DNA of 64,000 nucleotides from Caldifarciminota bacterium (lineage in GTDB: Bacteria; Hydrothermota; Tepidihabitantia; Tepidihabitantales; Tepidihabitantaceae): the NCBI GenBank assembly GCA_026418295.1, contig JAOABP010000005.1, positions 36,864-100,863 of the forward strand. The letters are read 5' to 3'. Positions 1 through 10,298 of the stretch are shown here, piece after piece. The notes under the pieces were generated by a model. That model was not told the origin of the DNA and ran no database searches. It saw nothing but the letters and a program-made list of their open reading frames with translations. The position numbers were made by a program, and so were the translations under genes. Within the stretch, counting starts at the first letter, position 1. Every line of letters starts with the position of its first letter.

Positions 1-476
1 CTGGGGTAATAAAAGCCGATCTCCCGCGGACTGGCAGGGTTGGCAAATGAGATCAGCCGCAATCCGGCATTAGAGCAGGCAACAAGGGCGATCGTATCCC
101 GGAAGGCGGTGACGCTGAGCGCATAGCTGGGGGTTGAATAACTGCCTGCTTCAGTCGGATTCGCCGGATCGGCAACTGAAATGATGCGCAGGGCACCATA
201 GTCAGCAAGCAGGGCGTAGTTACCGGCAGTTGCAACATCGTAGGCGAATCCGGGGCTGTCATATCTGCCCACCTCGCAGGGCCGGGTTGGATCGGCAATG
301 GAGATGACAATCAGTCCGCCGCGAAAGTCGGCAACATAGGCATAGTTGCCGACCACCCGCAGTTTCATGGCTTCATCGTATGTCGGACACCAGCCGACCT
401 GCCGGCAGTTGAGGGAGTCGGCAAACGCCACCGGCGTGATAATAACCAAAGTCAGGAGTGCAAACCTGACGGGCAT
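1..476 (-). CDS. Secreted LVIVD-repeat beta-propeller protein (3' end cut by window edge)
   Basis: Reading leftwards from an ATG at 476, an open frame of 158 codons runs off the window. It starts with a signal peptide (charged start, hydrophobic stretch, cut near Ala-Asp around residue 19). About 42-residue repeats follow, with motifs such as GNYAYVAD, GGLIVISIADP and LRIISVADP, which are characteristic of LVIVD repeats (beta-propeller surface proteins). A strong Shine-Dalgarno, AGGAGG, lies four bases before the ATG. Such proteins are exported and have no known enzymatic role. The C-terminal part, including any sorting domain, is outside the window, so the family call is firm and the function is not. 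Confidence 0.8.
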   Translation of the reverse strand, partial: MPVRFALLTLVIITPVAFADSLNCRQVGWCPTYDEAMKLRVVGNYAYVADFRGGLIVISIADPTRPCEVGRYDSPGFAYDVATAGNYALLADYGALRIISVADPANPTEAGSYSTPSYALSVTAFRDTIALVACSNAGLRLISFANPASPREIGFYYP

Positions 477-495
477 GAAACCTCCTTTCAGAAAA

Positions 496-525
496 ATTAT
501 AAAATAATGGTCATGGTAATGTCAA
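496..525 (-). promoter_or_regulatory. Promoter of the LVIVD-protein gene
   Basis: On the minus strand TTGACA (525-520) and TATAAT (501-496) are separated by 18 bases. Both boxes match the sigma-70 consensus perfectly. The predicted start lies just upstream of the AGGAGG ribosome-binding site. Confidence 0.75.
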
Positions 526-921
526 GATGCTTAGGCATGGAGTTTATTTTTCGAGTTGATAGATTGGGAAGCGACACTTTTTTACTGCCTTTTGTGCACC
601 GTTTATTTTTACGTCCTTTCCCGTGATAACTTGCCGTTATCATAAAGATTTCTTCTTAATTTTAATTTGAATCTAAACGGTTGAGCGTCGTCCGTTATAA
701 ATATATTTTTTTCAATATCTTCCATCTTTGCACCCCTGCTCGGTCTGCAGAGGGGGCAGTTCCCCTCAGGGTGTGATGGGCGGTGGAGGTGATGATGGGG
801 TTGATGGATAATGGTATCTTGTTGAAGCTGGAAGATTTATCACCGGGATACAGCCGGTGCGGCTGACGGGTGGGTCCCGGAAATGCCGGATTCGGGGGTT
901 TGTGTAACTGCTCTTTCAAGT
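526..921. other. Intergenic region upstream of gyrA; one palindrome
   Basis: About 400 bases without a convincing gene. The left half is AT-rich. At 624-642 lies a perfect inverted repeat, TGATAAC-N5-GTTATCA, which could be an operator or a hairpin. Short open frames occur but none has a ribosome-binding site together with a protein-like composition. The gyrA promoter lies at the right end. Confidence 0.5.
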
Positions 922-949
922 TTGACTTGTGGTTTTGTGTTAATATATT
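922..949 (+). promoter_or_regulatory. gyrA promoter
   Basis: TTGACT (922-927), a 16-base spacer and TATATT (944-949). The expected transcription start falls at 956-957, on the proposed GTG start codon, so the message would be leaderless. Confidence 0.65.
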
Positions 950-956
950 AGAGTTC

Positions 957-3379
<2,423 letters not shown>

Positions 3380-3383
<4 letters not shown>

Positions 3384-4090
3384 GCCCGGCAGTTCTCCAG
3401 CAGGATTTTCAGGTCGCCGACGGTCCGGACATAGAGCCGGGCAGAGGGCATTATTCTGATAATGTGTTCCGGCCGGACTGCCTCCAGATGCCGGGTTAAA
3501 AGCACCGGAGTCATGCCGGCGCGACGGGCGCCGTTGAGCTCATCCGAACCGCCGTTGCCGATGAACAGGCAGTTTTCCGGTTTAACCCCGAGTTGCTTTG
3601 CAGTAAGATGGTAGATTTCCGGATCAGGTTTCTTGAGCCGGACCTGACAGGAGAAGACCGCGGTATCAAAGAGCGGGGCAAGGGGTGATTCGTGCCAGTG
3701 GGCGATTTCGTCCAGACCGCAGTTGGAGACCAGCCCCAGCCGGTAGCCGGCAGTGCGGAGTGCCTTGAGTCCGGTGACTGTTTCCGGCTCGATGTTGATC
3801 AGTGCATGGCGGAAGCGCTGGTGCCGGACCTGCATTGCGGTTCGGATCTGTTCTTCGGTTACCTCCGGATTGAGCTGGCGGGCAAGCCGGGCGATCGGAA
3901 TTTCCACCGGCACCAGGCCGAGACAGTAGTCCGGCGGGTCTCTGAGCCAGTGTTCATTCCATGTTTCCCGGTCAATACCAAGAATATCGGCGGTATGGGC
4001 ACCCGGTGCTTTGGAGACTTCAAGCGAGGTCAGGGTGTGAAACAGGTCAAAGAGCAGAGCGGTAATCTTTTGCGGGCAGGAGATGTTCAT
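3380..4090 (-). CDS. HAD-superfamily hydrolase
   Basis: A 236-residue haloacid-dehalogenase-type hydrolase, probably a small-molecule phosphatase. Motif I reads FDLFHTL (nucleophile Asp15, with Phe at the +2 position, as in dehalogenase-like members), motif II is SNCG, motif III is the lysine in LKKPDPEIY, and motif IV is GNGGSDE. The inserted alpha-helical cap between motifs I and II fits subclass C1. It is the last gene of an operon with nnr and a propeller gene, five bases downstream of the latter. Its stop codon overlaps the gyrA stop, so the two genes converge with no room for a terminator. The substrate cannot be read from the sequence. Confidence 0.85.
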
Positions 4091-4094
4091 CAGA

Positions 4095-5501
4095 TCATCG
4101 GAGCTGCCGGCGGTATTCGTACCGGCTCAGGAATTTCGAGCCGGCAATCCAGAGGTAACGCTCATCGGCAAACAGGGCGGAAATTTCCTCTTCCGGCAGT
4201 CCGGCGCTGTGGTCGATGGCGGTCCAGGTGCCGTTTTTCAGATTGAGCGTGTGAATGGTGCTGCCGTCGGCAATAAAGAGATAGTTTCCTCCTGCGGTCA
4301 TTGTCCGGACCGGTCTTGACAGGTCAAATCCCGGCGGGATGATCTGGGTCCAGGTGTTGGTCGTATCGAGCCGGAGAATCCGGCCCAGTGTGCCGAAGAA
4401 GAAGGTCTTGTCCGCCCGGACAATGGAGTAGACACCGAAATCAAATCGGGCAAACGGGTCGGTGACCGGAATCAGGCTGTCGCCGGTCAGCAGGAGCAGG
4501 CCTTCGTCGGTCGCCACGAGCAGTGTATCCCGAACCAGGCTGAGGTCATTCAGCCCGCGTTCAGGTTTCCAGAGCAGGTTGAGTTTATTGTCCGGACTCA
4601 GCGTGTAGACACCGCTGGCGGTGGCGATCAGCGTATTGCCGGCATAGTTCAGGAAACCGACGATTTTTTCCCGCTGGTGGAGTTCCAGGACCGGGTCCAG
4701 AACCGGCAGGAACTTGATGCGGAGAGCAGTTCCTGCCCGGGATGTGTAATACCAGTTTTTCAGGGAGTCGATACAGGCGGCGCCGTCTTCGGTAAGAAAC
4801 CAGAGCTGGCGATCATACCGGAGGATGCGGGTGATCTGTTTTGCCGGCGGTCCGGGTCGGATTTCGTGTTCCTTTAAGCCGGAAAACAGATTGTAAACAA
4901 CAATCCCGTAGCCGGGGCTGGCAACATAAAGTTTGCCGGTCCGGCCGTCAGTCCAGGCACGGGTCAGGGGCCGAATGTTCAGGTCTTCGTCGAGAATGTG
5001 ATAGGGGGTCAGGAAGGTCCAGTGCCGGATTGGGGTGGTATCCTTCTCTCCGAACCAGCGCACCGGCGGCTGAGGTTCTCCGGCAGGCTGGAACCGGTCC
5101 AGCGTCCGGATTTTTTGAAACACGCCCTTTTCAGTGTCAAAAAAGGCGCCATTCTGGGCGATGCCGATTGAGCGGAGTTCAGTAAACGGCGGGTTGAGCG
5201 GCTGGAGCTGTCCGGTGCCGGGAATGAAGCTGTAGAGGTGGCTGGTGCCGGCAATCAGAAGTTCGCTGCCGAACGGGTTGTAGGCGCAGAACCGGATGCG
5301 GTCAGTTATGCCGTCAGCTGATGTCAGGGTGCGCAGGTGCTGATAGCTGTGCCGGTCAAGGATGTAGATGCCATCCGGGACCGCGATGTAAATCTGCCGG
5401 CTGCTGAAGCTGACAGAACCGATTTCCTCAAGCGGGGGGTAGTGAAGCCAAAGTTCGGGCTGATAGAAAAGAGTGAAAAGAGAAATGAGAAGACCGGACA
5501 T
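4095..5501 (-). CDS. Secreted beta-propeller protein of unknown function
   Basis: A 468-residue protein with a short hydrophobic N-terminus that could be a signal peptide (SGLLISLFTLFY). Many WD/two-component-propeller-like blades follow, of the form IYIAVPDGIYILD, TLIATASGVYTLS, LLVATDEGLLLLTG and YLWIAGSKFLSRY. This pattern is typical of seven-bladed periplasmic propellers such as the sensor part of hybrid two-component proteins, but no kinase or DNA-binding domain is attached. The start codon overlaps the nnr stop (ATGA), so the two are translationally coupled. Function is unknown; a role in ligand or protein binding at the envelope is inference only. Confidence 0.75.
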   Translation of the reverse strand: MSGLLISLFTLFYQPELWLHYPPLEEIGSVSFSSRQIYIAVPDGIYILDRHSYQHLRTLTSADGITDRIRFCAYNPFGSELLIAGTSHLYSFIPGTGQLQPLNPPFTELRSIGIAQNGAFFDTEKGVFQKIRTLDRFQPAGEPQPPVRWFGEKDTTPIRHWTFLTPYHILDEDLNIRPLTRAWTDGRTGKLYVASPGYGIVVYNLFSGLKEHEIRPGPPAKQITRILRYDRQLWFLTEDGAACIDSLKNWYYTSRAGTALRIKFLPVLDPVLELHQREKIVGFLNYAGNTLIATASGVYTLSPDNKLNLLWKPERGLNDLSLVRDTLLVATDEGLLLLTGDSLIPVTDPFARFDFGVYSIVRADKTFFFGTLGRILRLDTTNTWTQIIPPGFDLSRPVRTMTAGGNYLFIADGSTIHTLNLKNGTWTAIDHSAGLPEEEISALFADERYLWIAGSKFLSRYEYRRQLR

Positions 5502-7054
5502 CAGGCTCCGGTTGCGGTGAGCAGCTGGTGCAATGCCTGCGGGATGAGGCTGAGGAGATCCTCTGCTGCCAGGGAGTATTCGGTTAACCGTGAAGCGCCG
5601 ATGTCTGCTGCCAAGCCGTGGACAAACACCGCACCGATAGCGGCGTTCAGGGGCGAAGCACCCTGAGCCAGCAGACCGGCAATCAGTCCGGTCAGGACAT
5701 CGCCGGTGCCTCCTGAGCCCAGACCCGAGTTGCCGGTGGGGTTGATAAATACCCTGCGGTCAGGAGCGGCGACGACGGTCGGGGCACCCTTGAGTACCAG
5801 AAAAAGGTTATGCTGCGAACTGAACTCCCGGGCAATTTCTACCCGGCGCCGGTTGACCTCCTGGACCGGGATGCCGGTGAGCCGTGAAAGTTCGCCCGGG
5901 TGCGGAGTGAGAATCACCGGCGGTTTGAGCCGGCTGAGCAGGGTGGTTTCACCGGCGAGATTGTTCAGACCGTCGGCATCAAGTACGAGCGGTTTTTCAA
6001 TCCCGGGCAGCAGCTCCAGCAGCAGCTGGCGCGTCTCGGGATGAGTGGATATGCCGGGACCGATGGCAACTGCATCAGCACCGGCAGCAAGCTGAGCGAG
6101 CGGTTCAAGTGCCCGAAGACTCAGCGTTTTTTCGCCGGTTTCCGGCAGGGGATGCTTTACCGGCTCCAGCACAGCTGACTCAATAACCGGGCTCAGACTT
6201 TCCGGATAGGCGAGCCGGACCAGCCCGGCACCGGCACGGACCGCCGCCATCGCGGTCAGGGAGGCGGCACCGGTAAAGCCCCGGGAACCGCAGACAAGCA
6301 GGCAGGTGCCGAATGTGCCCTTGTGGCCGTCCGGTGGCCGGAAAGGCAGGAGTTTGCGGACTGAATCGGCGTCCACCAGAAATGTATCCCCAGCTTCCTG
6401 AAGCAGTTTCCGGGGGATACCGATGTCGGCGATCAGCAGTTTGCCGGTGCAGTTTCTGCCCGGATAGAGGAGAAGTCCCAGTTTGGGGAGCGCCATCGTG
6501 ATCGTGATCCGGGCACGGACCGCCGGCTCGAGGACCTCACCGGTATCGGCATTCACTCCTGACGGGACATCAACACTGACAACCCGGGCACCACTCTGAT
6601 TAATCAGTTCGATTGCCCGGGCATAAATGCCGGCTGGCGGGCTGGAAAGTCCGGTGCCGAAGATGGCGTCGATTATGACCTTTTCCCCGGAAAGCAGACA
6701 GGAGAGCTGTTCAGGGGCGGTGATCTCCACCAGCGGGAAGCCGGCGTTGAGCAGGATTTGGGCATTGGTCCGGGCATCGCCTTTGAGTTCTGTGATCTTG
6801 CCGAGGACCGCACATTCAACCTGCAGGTTGCGGTTCAGCAGGTGTCGCGTCACCACCAGACCATCTCCGCCGTTATTGCCTTTACCACAGACAACAAGAA
6901 ACCGGCGCCGGGAAAATTCGGGAATTTCAGTGGCAAGAATGTCGGCGACACTCCGGCCGGCATTTTCCATCAGCACCAGTCCGGAAATACCCCAGTTTTC
7001 CATTGCCTGGCGGTCAATCTGCTGCATCTGTCTGCCGGTGACGACAGGAAGCAT
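5501..7054 (-). CDS. nnr: Bifunctional NAD(P)HX epimerase / ADP-dependent NAD(P)HX dehydratase
   Basis: A metabolite-repair enzyme that epimerises and dehydrates damaged hydrated NAD(P)H. The 517-residue chain has the expected two-domain order: an N-terminal YjeF-type epimerase with GKGNNGGDG (about 57-65) and DAIFGTGL, then a C-terminal ribokinase-like dehydratase with HKGTFG, LTPHPGELSRL and the anion-hole motif NSGLGSGGTGDVLTG. It is the first gene of a three-gene operon with the propeller and HAD genes. The TATAAT box on this strand ends six bases before the ATG, so transcription should begin on the start codon itself, and no Shine-Dalgarno is present. Divergent from the cold-shock gene. 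Confidence 0.95.
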   Translation of the reverse strand: MLPVVTGRQMQQIDRQAMENWGISGLVLMENAGRSVADILATEIPEFSRRRFLVVCGKGNNGGDGLVVTRHLLNRNLQVECAVLGKITELKGDARTNAQILLNAGFPLVEITAPEQLSCLLSGEKVIIDAIFGTGLSSPPAGIYARAIELINQSGARVVSVDVPSGVNADTGEVLEPAVRARITITMALPKLGLLLYPGRNCTGKLLIADIGIPRKLLQEAGDTFLVDADSVRKLLPFRPPDGHKGTFGTCLLVCGSRGFTGAASLTAMAAVRAGAGLVRLAYPESLSPVIESAVLEPVKHPLPETGEKTLSLRALEPLAQLAAGADAVAIGPGISTHPETRQLLLELLPGIEKPLVLDADGLNNLAGETTLLSRLKPPVILTPHPGELSRLTGIPVQEVNRRRVEIAREFSSQHNLFLVLKGAPTVVAAPDRRVFINPTGNSGLGSGGTGDVLTGLIAGLLAQGASPLNAAIGAVFVHGLAADIGASRLTEYSLAAEDLLSLIPQALHQLLTATGA

Positions 7055-7060
7055 CAGCTG

Positions 7061-7088
7061 ATTATAAGCTACAAAATGTGCCAGTCAA
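7061..7088 (-). promoter_or_regulatory. nnr promoter, leaderless type
   Basis: On the minus strand TTGACT (7088-7083), 16 bases, TATAAT (7066-7061), then six bases (CAGCTG) and the ATG at 7054. The spacing puts the transcription start at the A of the start codon. Confidence 0.75.
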
Positions 7089-7107
7089 TTGAGCGATACA
7101 GTCCTGA

Positions 7108-7135
7108 TTGACAATTCTGTCCCGGGCGGTAAATT
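7108..7135 (+). promoter_or_regulatory. Promoter of the cold-shock gene
   Basis: TTGACA (7108-7113), 16-base spacer, TAAATT (7130-7135). The leader of about 20 bases carries the AAAAGGAG ribosome-binding site (7148-7155). It is divergent from the nnr promoter. Confidence 0.75.
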
Positions 7136-7160
7136 AATGTGAAGCAGAAAAGGAGTCAGG

Positions 7161-7370
7161 ATGCAGCATGGTGCGGTAAAATGGTATGATGACAAAAAGG
7201 GATACGGATTTATCAAGCCGGAACTCGGCGAGCGGGATATATTCGTCTACGCCTCGGATATCATCGGGACGGACGAATGCGTGCTGAAACCCGGGGAACG
7301 GGTGAGTTTTGAAATTGCTGAGACCGCGCACGGGCCGCGGGCGATCAATGTCCGCCGGGAGACAGTCTGA
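7161..7370 (+). CDS. Cold-shock domain protein (CspA family)
   Basis: A 69-residue single cold-shock domain that binds single-stranded RNA or DNA and acts as an RNA chaperone. The RNP1 motif is KGYGFIKP (about 13-20); RNP2 is DIFVYASDI, with Tyr where most family members have His (VFVH). It begins MQHGAVKWYDDKKG, matching the GxVKWF start of CspA-type proteins with Tyr for Phe. It has a consensus ribosome-binding site, AAAAGGAG, and its own promoter. No long CspA-type cold-shock leader is visible, since the predicted leader is only about 20 bases. Confidence 0.93.
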   Translation: MQHGAVKWYDDKKGYGFIKPELGERDIFVYASDIIGTDECVLKPGERVSFEIAETAHGPRAINVRRETV

Positions 7371-7392
7371 ATTCCGTTCCTGCCTCATTTAG

Positions 7393-7420
7393 TTGACACT
7401 CAAAGATAATCAAATAGTCT
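7393..7420 (+). promoter_or_regulatory. folK operon promoter (probable)
   Basis: TTGACA (7393-7398), a 16-base spacer and TAGTCT (7415-7420). The -10 box is weaker than the others. The expected transcription start is at about 7427, next to the ATG at 7425 and the in-frame GTG at 7428, so the operon message may be leaderless. Confidence 0.5.
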
Positions 7421-7424
7421 TTAA

Positions 7425-7946
7425 ATGGTGACAGAAGTCTATCTCGGGGTCGGCAGTAATTTAGGCGACCGGGATGAAAATCTTTACCGGGCGCTTGCGG
7501 AACTGGTCAAGCTCGGTCCGCTCCAGCGGTCCTCATGGTATGAGACCGAACCCGCAGGTATGGCGGCAGGAACTCCGCATTTTCTCAACGGCGCAGTCCG
7601 GCTCTGGACTGAGGTTAGTCTGGAGGCGCTCCATGCCCGGATAATTGAGATCGAAACCCGGCTCGGCAGGGAGCCGGTGCGGTCTTCTGAAGAACCGAAA
7701 CGGTCACGGATAATTGACATCGATATTTTATTTTTCAATCATCGGGTGATCGGCTGGCAGGCGGATAAACCTGTCTCCGGAGCAAAGCTCATTGTGCCTC
7801 ACCCGCACCTGCACAAGCGGGCGTTTGTGCTCGTACCCCTTGCCGAGCTGGCGCCGGACTTCAGACACCCGGTGCTGGGATTGACGGTGCGGGAACTGCT
7901 GGCAAATGTTGATACTTCGGAGGTGCGACCTTGGGAGCGCAGTTGA
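7425..7946 (+). CDS. folK: 2-amino-4-hydroxy-6-hydroxymethyldihydropteridine pyrophosphokinase
   Basis: HPPK, which transfers pyrophosphate from ATP to 6-hydroxymethyl-dihydropterin in folate synthesis. The 173-residue protein shows the family signatures YLGVGSNLGDR at the N-terminus, SSWYETEPAG, FLNGAV and the metal-binding RIIDIDILFF (about 104-113), followed by VPHPHLHKRAFVLVPLAEL. It heads a four-gene cofactor operon (folK, nucleoside kinase, panB, panC). The next gene starts inside its last codons. The start could be ATG 7425 or GTG 7428. There is no Shine-Dalgarno in front of either, which fits a leaderless message. No other folate genes are nearby. Confidence 0.95.
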   Translation: MVTEVYLGVGSNLGDRDENLYRALAELVKLGPLQRSSWYETEPAGMAAGTPHFLNGAVRLWTEVSLEALHARIIEIETRLGREPVRSSEEPKRSRIIDIDILFFNHRVIGWQADKPVSGAKLIVPHPHLHKRAFVLVPLAELAPDFRHPVLGLTVRELLANVDTSEVRPWERS

Positions 7947-8599
7947 GTTATCTGGCGATCGAGGGTCCGATTGGTGTCGGTAAAACCGCTCTGGCAGAGC
8001 TGCTGGCAAGGCGTCTGCAGGCACGGCTGGTGCGGGAGGTGGTGGAGGAGAATCCGTTTCTGGAAAAGTTTTACCGGGATATGCGCGGCTATGCGTTTCA
8101 GACTCAGCTTTTTTTTCTGCTTTCCCGGCACCGCCAGCTGCAGGAGGTGTTTCAGTCCGGGATGATGATGGTTGAAGGGGCGCTGGTGCCGGAGCAGGCG
8201 GTAATCAGCGACTACCTGTTTGAGAAGGACCGGATATTTGCCACGCTTAACCTGACTGAACATGAGCTGGCGCTCTATTACCGGATTTACGAGCTGATCA
8301 AGCGGGATATCCCCAAGCCGGATCTGGTGGTATATCTGCAGGCACGGGTGGAGGTGCTGCTGGCGCGGATCAGACAGCGGGGTCGGCCGTTTGAGGCGGA
8401 TATCGATCCGGAGTATCTGGGCACACTGGCAAATCTCTACAATTCGTTCTTTCTCCATTACGAGGAGGCGCCGGTGCTGATTGTCAATACTGACCGGCTG
8501 GATTTTGTCGCCAACCAGGATGATTTTGAGGAGCTGTTGCGGGCGATTCTGGAACACCGTTCGGGCAGGAAATTCTATTCGCCCCGGAGCCGGAGGTAA
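7931..8599 (+). CDS. Deoxynucleoside kinase family protein
   Basis: A 222-residue P-loop kinase of the deoxyadenosine/deoxyguanosine kinase type, which phosphorylates deoxynucleosides for salvage. The Walker A is EGPIGVGKTALAELL (about 11-25), the DRS-like catalytic region lies around ISDYLFEKDRIFA, and the lid arginines fit RIRQRGRPFE. Start: the TTG at 7931 has a GGAGG seven bases upstream. A second in-frame TTG at 7943 has GGGAG and overlaps the folK stop. Both give a complete P-loop domain. A nucleoside kinase in this position between folK and panB recurs in my recollection of related bacteria; the physiological link is not evident from the sequence. Confidence 0.87.
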   Translation: MGAQLSYLAIEGPIGVGKTALAELLARRLQARLVREVVEENPFLEKFYRDMRGYAFQTQLFFLLSRHRQLQEVFQSGMMMVEGALVPEQAVISDYLFEKDRIFATLNLTEHELALYYRIYELIKRDIPKPDLVVYLQARVEVLLARIRQRGRPFEADIDPEYLGTLANLYNSFFLHYEEAPVLIVNTDRLDFVANQDDFEELLRAILEHRSGRKFYSPRSRR

Positions 8600-8602
8600 C
8601 AG

Positions 8603-9427
8603 ATGACTGCCGATTCCGGGAAAATTACCACCCGCCGGCTGCGGAAAATGAAGGCGCTGGGCGAAAAAATTGTCTGTCTGACTGCTTATGACTTCACCTT
8701 TGCCCGGATTATTGACCGGTGCGGGGTGGATGTCATTCTGGTCGGCGATTCGGCGGCAAATGTCGTCTACGGCATGCGCACAACCCTGACGATCGGAATG
8801 GAGGAGATGCTCCATCATACGCGGGCAGTCGCCAGCGGGGTGGAACGGGCGCTTGTTGTCAGTGATATGCCGTTTCTTTCCTTTCAGGTGTCGCCGGAAC
8901 GGGCGGTGGAGAATGCGGGCCGGCTGCTTCAGGCCGGGGCGGAGGCGGTTAAGGTCGAGGGCGCGGGACCGGTGCTGGAGGTGGTGCAGCGGCTGGTGGC
9001 GTTCGGAATTCCGGTGATGGGACATCTCGGGCTGACACCACAGGCGGTGCATCAGCTGGGCGGTTATCGCCTGCAGGCAAGAAAGCCTGAGGAGCAGGAG
9101 CGGCTGCTGGCGGATGCACTGGCGCTGGAGGCAGCGGGCTGTTTTGCGCTCGTCCTGGAGAAGGTGCCGGCGGAAGTGGCGGGGGTTGTCACGCGCCGGC
9201 TCCAGATTCCGACCATCGGCATCGGTGCCGGACCGGAGTGCGACGGTCAGGTGCTGGTGCTTCAGGATCTGCTCGGGCTGACCGATGAACCCCGGCTCAA
9301 GTTTGTCAAGCAATATGCTGAACTCAGCCGGGTTGTGCAGACGGCGGTTGCGGAGTACTGCTCCGAGGTCCGCAGCGGCAGGTTCCCCGGAAAGGAGCAC
9401 AGCTTCTATCTGGATGAAGGAAAATAA
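8603..9427 (+). CDS. panB: 3-methyl-2-oxobutanoate hydroxymethyltransferase
   Basis: Ketopantoate hydroxymethyltransferase, the first step of pantothenate synthesis, using methylene-tetrahydrofolate. The 274 residues match the family's usual length and form a TIM barrel. Visible signatures are KIVCLTAYD, the metal-binding VGDSAANVVYG, the HLGLTPQ loop, the catalytic glutamate in LEKVPAE, IGIGAGPECDGQVLV and the C-terminal FPGKEHSF. It lies three bases after the kinase gene and overlaps panC by 14 bases. The shared operon with folK makes sense because the reaction consumes a folate cofactor. Confidence 0.97.
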   Translation: MTADSGKITTRRLRKMKALGEKIVCLTAYDFTFARIIDRCGVDVILVGDSAANVVYGMRTTLTIGMEEMLHHTRAVASGVERALVVSDMPFLSFQVSPERAVENAGRLLQAGAEAVKVEGAGPVLEVVQRLVAFGIPVMGHLGLTPQAVHQLGGYRLQARKPEEQERLLADALALEAAGCFALVLEKVPAEVAGVVTRRLQIPTIGIGAGPECDGQVLVLQDLLGLTDEPRLKFVKQYAELSRVVQTAVAEYCSEVRSGRFPGKEHSFYLDEGK

Positions 9428-10298
9428 CCGGTTACGCATAATTCGGGGTGTCCGGCAGATGCAGGCGCTCGCCGACCGGCTCCGCACCCAGGGCCGGATC
9501 GGTTTTGTGCCGACGATGGGGGCGCTCCATGAGGGACATCTCGAGCTGGTCCGGGTTGCCCGGAAAAATGCTGATTTCACCGTTGTTTCCATCTTTGTCA
9601 ATCCGATTCAGTTCGGACCCAAAGAGGACTACCGGCAGTATCCGCGGGACTTCACCCGGGACCGGCGGCTGCTTGCCGGACTGGGTGTGGATGTAATTTT
9701 CTATCCGGATGTAAAGGCGATGTATCCTGAAGGGTTTGCCACCTATGTTGAGGTGGAGAGGCTGACCCGTTATCTCTGCGGCCGGTCCCGCCCCGGACAT
9801 TTCCGCGGGGTGACCACCGTGGTGGCAAAACTGTTTAACATTGTCAAACCCCATGTTGCGGTCTTCGGGCAGAAAGATGCCCAGCAGGCGCTGGTGATCA
9901 GACGGATGGTCCGGGATCTGAACTTTGATCTGAAGATTATCGTGGTGCCGACCGTGCGGGAGCCTGACGGTCTGGCACTCAGCTCGCGCAACGCCTATCT
10001 CACCCCCGAACAGCGCCGGCAGGCGACTGTGCTTTATCAGGCGCTGCGGCTTGGGGAGAGGCTGATCAAGTCGGGCGAGACGGACCCGGTCCGGGTCAAG
10101 CAGGTGCTGCGCCGGCTGATCCGCACTCAGCCTGAAGCACGGATTGACTATGTGGAGATTGTTGATACCGCCTGGCTGGAGCCGGTTCCAAGGATTCAGG
10201 GTGAGGTGCTGATTGCGCTGGCGGTCTATTTCGGCCGGGCACGGCTGATTGACAACCTCATTGTCCGTGCCCCGCAGTCCGGCGGTAAAAACTCCTGA
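9414..10298 (+). CDS. panC: Pantothenate synthetase (pantoate-beta-alanine ligase)
   Basis: Joins pantoate and beta-alanine with ATP to make pantothenate. The 294-residue protein has the nucleotidyltransferase signature VPTMGALHEGHL (with the HIGH-like HEGH), IFVNPIQFGPKEDYRQYPR, FGQKDAQQ, the KMSKS-like SSRNAYL segment and a C-terminal dimer domain. The frame is open further upstream within panB, but homology starts at the ATG at 9414, which overlaps the panB stop. Its 3' end overlaps the convergent MFS gene by 41 bases. With panB it gives two of the dedicated pantothenate steps; panD and panE are not in the window. Confidence 0.96.
   Translation: MKENNRLRIIRGVRQMQALADRLRTQGRIGFVPTMGALHEGHLELVRVARKNADFTVVSIFVNPIQFGPKEDYRQYPRDFTRDRRLLAGLGVDVIFYPDVKAMYPEGFATYVEVERLTRYLCGRSRPGHFRGVTTVVAKLFNIVKPHVAVFGQKDAQQALVIRRMVRDLNFDLKIIVVPTVREPDGLALSSRNAYLTPEQRRQATVLYQALRLGERLIKSGETDPVRVKQVLRRLIRTQPEARIDYVEIVDTAWLEPVPRIQGEVLIALAVYFGRARLIDNLIVRAPQSGGKNS

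Noticed and set aside
870..956. ATG start of gyrA at 870
   Set aside because: The added 29 residues are Cys/Phe-rich, without GyrA homology, and their DNA contains the promoter boxes.
7799..9601. 600-codon open frame on the minus strand opposite folK, the nucleoside kinase and panB
   Set aside because: The plus-strand genes are well-known families covering the same bases. The antisense frame encodes a His/Pro/Gln/Arg-rich product without domains, as expected opposite GC-rich codons.
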